64,000 nucleotides of DNA from Magicicada septendecula (taxonomy: Eukaryota; Arthropoda; Insecta; Hemiptera; Cicadidae), in NCBI GenBank assembly GCA_034769895.1, contig CM068373.1, positions 198,318,134 through 198,382,133 on the forward strand, written 5' to 3'. Positions within the stretch are counted from its first letter, which is position 1; each line of letters begins with the position of its first letter. The notes beneath the pieces were generated by a model. The model saw nothing but the letters and a program-made list of their open reading frames with translations, was not told the DNA's origin and searched no databases. The position numbers were made by a program, and so were the translations under genes. Shown here piece by piece: positions 56,759-64,000 of the stretch.

Positions 56759-59227
56759 TGTAATGTGACATAATGAGAGTCCCAAAACAATTAACAAAAA
56801 TAGTCCAAATAATAATAAAAAAGTCAGAATAAATGAAATCAAGTATGTAACAATTTAAAATAAAAAGTACAGCACAATATTGTGACCAATAATAAACTAT
56901 GTATTGTGAAAAAATAAGACAAAACTTATGAAAAATGAATCAGTGTAAAAGTGAAAAGTGAAAGGTGAAAAAACAAGGGTGATCATTAATCACACAGATA
57001 AGACTGTTAAGTTTAATGATCCCTATAATTCCATTAAGTGTGAAAAAACCCAAATAATTCAATATAAGTGCCCCAACTCTTATAGGTAATATGAAATGAC
57101 AAACATACTAAATGTTAAAGTATGAACAGACAATTGTAATATTGTAACATTGTTTATTGAAAGGTTGTATAATTATTAATCCCATGTTTGTTTTTCTTTA
57201 ATTAGGCCAATGCCAGTAATTGTTAGCATTGATAAACTATGTATAAAAGAATATAAGAAAAATATTAAGCCTGTAGGCAAGAATAGAAAATATGTGTTAC
57301 GGCATAATACCAAAACATGCTTAAATAGAGGCCCATAAACAATATAATAATGGTCCATGAATAGAGCCTAATAGTATGAGGATGAAAATGGTATTATGAC
57401 CAATTAAATAATTTATGTTATTGTTTGTAAATGAATTAATCAAATCTTGGCCATGAAGGCAACATTTTTAATTAGTATGTTAAGGGTTTTGTATTAGTTA
57501 ATAAACATTGTTAGCATAAGTTAGAGAAAAAATGTAGTAATCATTAAAACAAATGTAATCAGGCAAAAGGTTCAAAACAGAAAACAATTTAATAATTAAT
57601 GTATTTTAGACAATAAGTATGAAGTCAAATTTGAGGCCTAGGCCGAACATGAAATATAAAATAAAATAATGTCAGAAATGATTAAGTTATCAAATCAATA
57701 TAATACAATAATAACAAATAAGGATCAAAATTTAATAATGGACAAGTCTTAGAGTAATTGTGTATCAAATGAAATTAATCTAATGAAAATTAAGTATTGT
57801 ATCATAGTGAATGTAAGGGCAGTATTATAGTCCAGATTTATAGATTTTGTAAAGGTGAAAGGACACCTAATATGAAGTTAACTCATACAAAATTATATAC
57901 CAAAATGTAGACCTTTAAAAAAGGAACAGAAATAAGTAAACCAATTTTAGTTTAAACAAAAATTAACAAGGGAGTATTTTTTGACTGTAAAAACAAGGAT
58001 ATAATTTTACAAATAAAAATGACCTCAAGTTCATGAAAACTGACCAATCAAAACCCGAGTTTACTGGTCAAGAAAGCCGTACAAAGACGAGACGAAGGAA
58101 GAATTGTATTGTTAGATGCCACTCTGAAGAGATGAGTCTAATAGCTGACGCTTGTGAAAAAACTAAACCAATCAAGTAATACTCGACTTATGTAATAAAA
58201 AAAACCAGTGAAGTAAGAAAAACACTCCAAGAAAATTATAAAGAATTAATTACTGACCGATGGAAGCAAAACTCTACACCAAAACCACAAAAAGACGCTA
58301 GCGAGGGATTGCTTGCAGTATTCCAGGAACGTAATTATAACTCCGAAGTATTTTCATTACCACAAAACACACAGATCAAATTCACTACACCATATAAACA
58401 ATTTACAGTGATAATTGGAATACCCGTTGATCATTAATACAATGATTAATGATAATAACAATTTTATTTAAAACAGAAAATCACTCAACTACATAACTTT
58501 GGTTAGCCGATTAAGCGGCAATCTTGTTTATTATTCTATTCCCAGTGCCAACAGAGTTCGTTACCGCTGACGGTGAAAACACTTAATATTTTATATTTGT
58601 AAACATTAATAATTCAGTTTTATTATTTCATATGTAATTGTAATGTGTTGTACTCCTTTTTAAAGCATTTTCTGACTTCATAACTAGCCCAAAGAACCCA
58701 AGCCCTGAGATAAATATTTTATATAAAATTTACTTGTAAACCATTGAAGAGCAGATTCGAAGACGAATCGATTATTAAACTGTTAAGGTCGATTCAAGAC
58801 CTAACCATTTATGTTTTGATAAATAAGCTAAAAAAAAAATAATGAAAGAAACCAAAGATTACCAATTCCAGAATTGTTATTTTATGCGTGAAAATAGAAT
58901 AAGAATTTGTTCACAGGCATTAGTGAGTGAGAGCAGGTACGCCGGACGAATATAACCTCGCCAACAACAGAAAAAATAAACTAACCTACAACTGGCAACA
59001 TACTGTTAGCGACTGCCGCTGAGTCAACCAGAAGTTGGGGAAAATTCGAAGGCGCTAGCACACGAATACAAACACTTTCTCTCATAACAACATTATACAA
59101 ACTTTATATTAAAGAATTGATTATGTAAAGACAACACTCGTAAAATTGTACACTCTATATGTACGTTATAGAATTGGCGCATACCAACGTGGAGCTTATT
59201 TTAACCACAAAACGAATTTACATTACA
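56759..59227 (+). repeat. LTR 4 of the array
   Basis: 2,469 bp, inner-type variants at most sites, but 'caaaatgtagacc' and 'gagtattttttgac' agree with LTR 1, showing a mosaic. It has private changes such as 'cactctgaagag' and 'aaagattaccaat'. Confidence 0.7.
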
Positions 59228-59452
59228 AGGTTGCGATTACAACGGGGAGGCATAAGACATATCACAACACAAGCTATTAAAAAGCTATACGTTAAAGAAT
59301 TAAACACGTACACAAAAAAATAAACGTTATAAAGAAATGTTATAGAATTGGCGCCCAGGTTGGGCTGAATTAGGAAAAATTACGGACTGTAGTACCACTA
59401 TTAAACAATGCAGTCCACCTAATTTTAGCAGGCGGCCGTTATAAGTCCAGAG

Positions 59453-60007
59453 ATGCATACGAGAGGAGTTTCAAAGAAGATGGCGAAGGACCAGGAGACG
59501 GAAGAAAGTAGACGGGAAGAAGAAACAGCAGAACAACAAGACACTGAAATGGAACAACAGGCGGGTGACGGAATTGAAGCTAGAGGAGCCCTGAGTTCAC
59601 CAGAATTACAGAAATTGATGGATTTCATAACCGAACAAACTAAACTGACAAATGAAAAATTTGACAGTATTAAAGAAGACAATAAACAAATGAATGAAAA
59701 TTTATTAAGACAAATGAATGAAAAGTTTGACCGAAATGAGGAGAACTTGATGAAACAGATAGATGAGAAAATAGACAGTACAAATGAAAGTACTAAAGAA
59801 AGTTTAAGACAAAACAAGGAAGATAATAGACAAATGAATGAGAGTTTGGAAAATAAAATTGAGAAAATCAGTGAAAAGTTAGACAGCACCAATGAAAGTA
59901 TTAAGAGAGAGTTAAGGGAACTTATAAATGTGAAGATTGAAGACGTCAGAAAGACACTTAGCCAGAGGATGGAAGTACACAAGGATGAAAACTTGGAAGA
60001 ACAATAG
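59453..60007 (+). CDS. Gag-like coiled-coil protein, unit 4
   Basis: One replacement in the coiled coil (LRQNKEDNRQ instead of LRQIKEDNRQ). Shares the silent 'gaacaaac' variant with unit 3. Frame intact. Confidence 0.58.
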   Translation: MHTRGVSKKMAKDQETEESRREEETAEQQDTEMEQQAGDGIEARGALSSPELQKLMDFITEQTKLTNEKFDSIKEDNKQMNENLLRQMNEKFDRNEENLMKQIDEKIDSTNESTKESLRQNKEDNRQMNESLENKIEKISEKLDSTNESIKRELRELINVKIEDVRKTLSQRMEVHKDENLEEQ

Positions 60008-60294
60008 CTGTCAATAAATGATAGAAGTAAAATGAAGGTAGAAGAAATAACAAACAATAACAATATGGAACAATTGAATCCGGAAATTGAAGAAGATAGT
60101 AGGAAGGGAATAGAGAATAAAGAAGACTCAAGTGTATTGTTTTCGGAAAACAGAAATAACGAAAACAAAGAGAAAATTAAGCACATAGAAACCAACCGTA
60201 GAGAAGTAAAGAAGGACCAAATAATTAAGAAGATTAAGAAAACAAATATATAGGAAAAATATATAAAAAGAAACTAGTAAAAACAAAAGAAGAA

Positions 60295-60702
60295 GTGGAG
60301 ATAATGAAGCATGGACTAATTAATGAGCTTAATCTATCAATGACCGACCAAAATGAAATAATGAGTCTTAAAAATCAAAGAAGGAACTTAAAAGAAACTT
60401 TAAAAAGGACTCACGACAAAACAGTGAGTAACAAATTAAAAAAGCCTATAAGTAAAATTAATACACCGGAAATACATGATAAGATATCAGTGAGAAGAGC
60501 AATGATGGAGGTACGAGTAACTTCGTTGAGCAATAACCAAAATGATAAAGTAATTGAGGTAGAAATTGATACTAAAGAACACATGGTATTAGGAGAATTG
60601 GTGTATGAGGTAGCAGAGACCTATATCACAAGGAAGGAAATAATTCTGCACACCAGAAGAATCCGAACGACAAGTGCAGAGGAAATGATGGACCATGGAT
60701 AA
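60295..60702 (+). CDS. Second ORF, unit 4
   Basis: Most changed copy: MEIMKHG at the start (one ATG lost), SNKLKKPISKINT in the middle, and MMDHG at the end. Confidence 0.33.
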   Translation: MEIMKHGLINELNLSMTDQNEIMSLKNQRRNLKETLKRTHDKTVSNKLKKPISKINTPEIHDKISVRRAMMEVRVTSLSNNQNDKVIEVEIDTKEHMVLGELVYEVAETYITRKEIILHTRRIRTTSAEEMMDHG

Positions 60703-61758
60703 AAACTAAATATCATACACTATAGAGACAAGGGACTGATTTTCTGAGAAACGACAACAGCAACAAACATTTAAAAAAGAAGGAAAATGATGATAAAGGT
60801 AATGACCAATGAAGATTTCAAAAAACATGAAAAAATAACCCACCGAATTCTAAAATGAGTAAGGTCATCTTACAGGATACTTTTGAGAATTTATTTTGGA
60901 TCAATAAAGAAGAGAAAGACAGTTAACAACGACAATAAGGGGACAATAATGAAAAGAAGAAAAGAAGTACTTAAAACAAATGAACTTGAAGGAAAAAAAT
61001 TGTTGTTTGTAAATGAATAGAGTGATAATAACTATATTTGTAACTGCTAAAATGGGATATTGAAACAGAAGATGCATAACGTAGTGGCTAATGAATCAAT
61101 TAACAACGAAATAAAATTAAATGGAAAAGAAGAAGTATACAAAGGATTTTTACCAAAACTGAAAGTAAGTTATATGAAAGTAAGGGGAACTGCTGGGATG
61201 CAATTTATAATAATGAAAAGAAGTAAGAAGACAACGCGATTCCGAGGGCATGTAAAGTAACACAAGAGTTACCATTTTTATGAGAGTGTAGAAAGCTACG
61301 GCGCCACTCAATAATTAATATGATGGGCAGGGGCCAACGAGCACTGTACCATGCACGGGGTGAATGGTCGGGTGAGGAATAGGTCAGAATAGTGCCACTC
61401 ACAGCCGATATGCATTCACCGTGCCATTTCAAGTTAGGGAGGAATTGATAACCCCAATTAAGGAATCCATAGGAACAGGAGAAACCCCAGAGGAAAGGAA
61501 CAATCAGTTGGTAACTAAATAGCCTGTATGAAGAAGATGAAAAGAATTAATATATTACGTAGATTCGCCAAAGAAGAAAGGAAGTTATGCGTACATTATG
61601 AGATAATAACCAACTTAAAAAATTCATCACAACCCAATCCCTGAAACCATAGAAAAAATAAAATATGGAAGTAATAACCACGAATAAAAAGTAACAGCTT
61701 ATTTTTCCCTAAACCCCGGTTTCGAAGAAATAACCATGACTTGGGGAGGGAGCAATTA

Positions 61759-64000
61759 TGTAATGTGACATAATGAGAGTCCCAAAACAATTAACAAAAA
61801 TAGTCCAAATAATAATAAAAAGTCAGAATAAATGAAATCAAGTATGTAACAATTTAAAATAAAAAGTACAGCACAATATTGTGACCAATAATAAACTATG
61901 TATTGTGAAAAAATAAGACAAAACTTATGAAAAATGAATCAGTGTAAAAGTGAAAAGTGAAAGGTGAAAAAACAAGGGTGATCATTAATCACACAGATAA
62001 GACTGTTAAGATTAATGATCCCTATAATTCCATTAAGTGTGAAAAAACCCAAATAATTCAATATAAGTGCCCCAACTCTTATAGGTAATATGAAATGACA
62101 AACATACTAAATGTTAAAGTATGAACAGACAATTGTAATATTGTAACATTGTTTATTGAAAGGTTGTATAATTATTAATCCCATGTTTGTTTTTCTTTAA
62201 TTAGGCCAATGCCAGTAATTGTTAGCATTGATAAACTATGTATAAAAGAATATAAGAAAAATATTAAGCCTGTAGGCAAGAATAGAAAATATGTGTTACG
62301 GCATAATACCAAAACATGCTTAAATAGAGGCCCATAAACAATATAATAATGGTCCATGAATAGAGCCTAATAGTATGAGGATGAAAATGGTATTATGACC
62401 AATTAAATAATTTATGTTATTGTTTGTAAATGAATTAATCAAATCTTGGCCATGAAGGCAACATTTTTAATTAGTATGTTAAGGGTTTTGTATTAGTTAA
62501 TAAACATTGTTAGAATAAGTTAAAGAAAAAATGTAGTAATCTTTAAAACAAATGTAATCAGGCAAAAGGGTTCAAAACAGAAAACCATTTAACAATTAAT
62601 GTAATTTAGACAATGAGTATGAAGTCAAATTTGAGGCCTAGGCCGAACATGAAATATAAAATAAAATAATGTCAGAAATGATTAAGTTATCAAATCAATA
62701 TAATACAATAATAACAAATAAGGATCAAAATTTAATAATGGACAAGTCTTAGAGTAATTGTGTATCAAATGAAATTAATCTAATGAAAATTAAGTATTGT
62801 ATCATAGTGAATGTAAGGGCAGTGTTATAGTCCAGATTTATAGATTTTGTAAAGGTGAAAGGACACCTAATATGAAGTTAACTCATACAAAATTATATAC
62901 CAAAATGTAGACCTTTAAAAAAGGAACAGAAATAAGTAAACCAATTTTAGTTTAAACAAAAATTAACAAGGGAGAATTTTTTTACTGTAAAAACAAGGAT
63001 ATAATTTTACAAATAAAAATGACCTCAAGTTCATGAAAACTGACCAATCAAAACCCGAGTTTACTGGTCAAAAAAGCCGTTACAAAGACGAGACTAAGGA
63101 AGAATTGTATTGTTAGATGCCACGCTGAAGGGATGAGTCTAATAGCTGACGCTTGTGAAAAAACTAAACCAATCAAGTAATACTCGACTTATGTTATAAA
63201 ATAAACCAGTGAAGTAAGAAAAACACTCCAAGAAAATTATAAAGAATTAATTACTGACCGATGGAAGCAAAACTCTACACCAAAACCACAAAAAGACGCT
63301 AGCGAGGGATTGCTTGCAGTATTCCAGGAACGTAATTATAACTCCGAAGTATTTTCATTACCACAATACACACAGATCAAATTCACTACACCATATAAAA
63401 AATTTACAGTGATAATTGGAATACCCGTTGATCATTAATACAATGATTAATGATAATAACAATTTTATTAAAACAGAAAAACACTCAACTACATAACTTT
63501 GGTTAGCCGATTAAGCGGCCATCTTGTTTATTATTCTATTTCCAGTGCCAACAGAGTTCGTTACCGCTGACGGTGAAAACACATAATATTTTATATTTGT
63601 AAACATTAATAATTCAGTTTTATTATTTCATATGTAATTGTAATGTGTTGTACTCCTTTTTAAAGCATTTTCTGACTTCATAACTAGCCCAAAGAACCCA
63701 AGCCCTGAGATAAATATTTTATATAAAATTTACTTGTAAACCATTGAAGAGCAGATTCGAAGACGAATCGATTATTAAACTGTTAAGGTCGATTCAAGAC
63801 CTAACCATTTATGTTTTGATAAATAAGCTAAAAAAAAAAATAATGAAAGAAACCAATGATTACCGATTCCAGAATTGTTATTTTATGCGTGAAAATAGAA
63901 TAAGAATTTGTTCACAGGCATTAGTGAGTGAGAGCAGGTACGCCGGACGAATATAACCTCGCCAACAACAGAAAAAATAAACTAACCTACAACTGGCAAC
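61759..64000 (+). repeat. LTR 5 of the array, cut by the window end
   Basis: 2,242 bp are visible. It is the most divergent copy, with private indels (extra g near 62,570, extra t near 63,081). It agrees with LTR 1 at 'taaagaaaaa', 'gtaatttag', 'agtgttatag' and 'caaaaaagcc'. It contains the 71-bp block. It is probably the original 3' LTR if the array ends here. Confidence 0.68.

Larger units (their letters stand above)
41845..64000 (+). mobile_element. Tandem array of a non-autonomous LTR retrotransposon (5.0-kb unit)
   Basis: Unit starts (TGTAATGTGACATAATGAG) lie at 41,845, 46,758, 51,759, 56,759 and 61,759. Spacing is 4,913, 5,001, 5,000 and 5,000 bp. Each unit is an LTR (about 2.38-2.47 kb, TGTAATG…CATTACA) followed by a 2.53-kb internal region ending in a polypurine tract just before the next LTR. 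Neighbouring units share a single LTR. The array starts exactly at an LTR edge after (AT)n and runs past the window end inside the fifth LTR. Units are nearly identical. The internal regions encode a coiled-coil Gag-like protein but no recognisable Pol. Confidence 0.82.

Noticed and set aside
41845..64000. CRISPR array or classical short satellite
   Set aside because: The repeat unit is 5.0 kb with LTR, primer-like site, Gag-like ORF and polypurine tract, so it is a retroelement multimer.

Overview
The window looks like arthropod, most probably insect, nuclear DNA. It is AT-rich, has GT-AG exons of 60 to about 100 bp separated by multi-kilobase introns, carries (TA)n, (TG)n and (GA)n tracts, and is dense with transposable elements of insect type. 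I see no bacterial-style gene organisation. The species cannot be named from the sequence.

Left part (1-17,200): the 3' end of one plus-strand host gene whose 5' end lies before the window. Five small exons (182-241, 4409-4510, 7331-7413, 13075-13170, 16205-16276) join in one reading frame and end at a TAA. A candidate alternative last exon sits at 14069-14137. The product is not recognised. Its introns hold a decayed 2.37-kb cut-and-paste DNA transposon with 29-bp inverted termini (1953-4322), several minus-strand LINE fragments (about 5.3, 9.1 and 11-12 kb), a hairpin repeat region (5.9-6.6 kb) and microsatellites.

Middle part (17,200-35,000): mostly repeats. There are two plus-strand tRNA-derived SINEs of one family (17.3 and 32.1 kb) and another tRNA-like SINE on minus (20.4 kb). 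A minus-strand LINE (21.09-25.33 kb) is split by a plus-strand Helitron fragment carrying a broken Pif1-type helicase (22.48-24.43 kb). A broken minus-strand exon of an insect zinc-finger-like family (27.26-28.13 kb) follows. Next is a near-perfect 0.87-kb palindrome made of two head-to-head, 5'-truncated Penelope-like element 3' ends (28.39-29.25 kb), then an imperfect hairpin (30.12-30.35 kb). Several of these hairpin repeats share a core resembling a hammerhead ribozyme.

Right part (35,000-64,000): an LTR-retrotransposon cluster. A TG-start LTR-like sequence (35,052), a 1.06-kb solo LTR (38,328-39,391) and a 2.42-kb solo LTR (39,406-41,829) precede a tandem array (41,845 to beyond the window end). 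The array consists of a 5.0-kb unit repeated as LTR-internal-LTR-internal-LTR-internal-LTR-internal-LTR. Each internal region encodes a 184-residue coiled-coil, Gag-like protein plus short ORFs, with no recognisable protease, reverse transcriptase or integrase. It is therefore a non-autonomous element amplified head to tail with shared LTRs. Each LTR starts directly after an (AT)n stretch. Near-identity between units suggests recent amplification, or an assembly problem that needs excluding.
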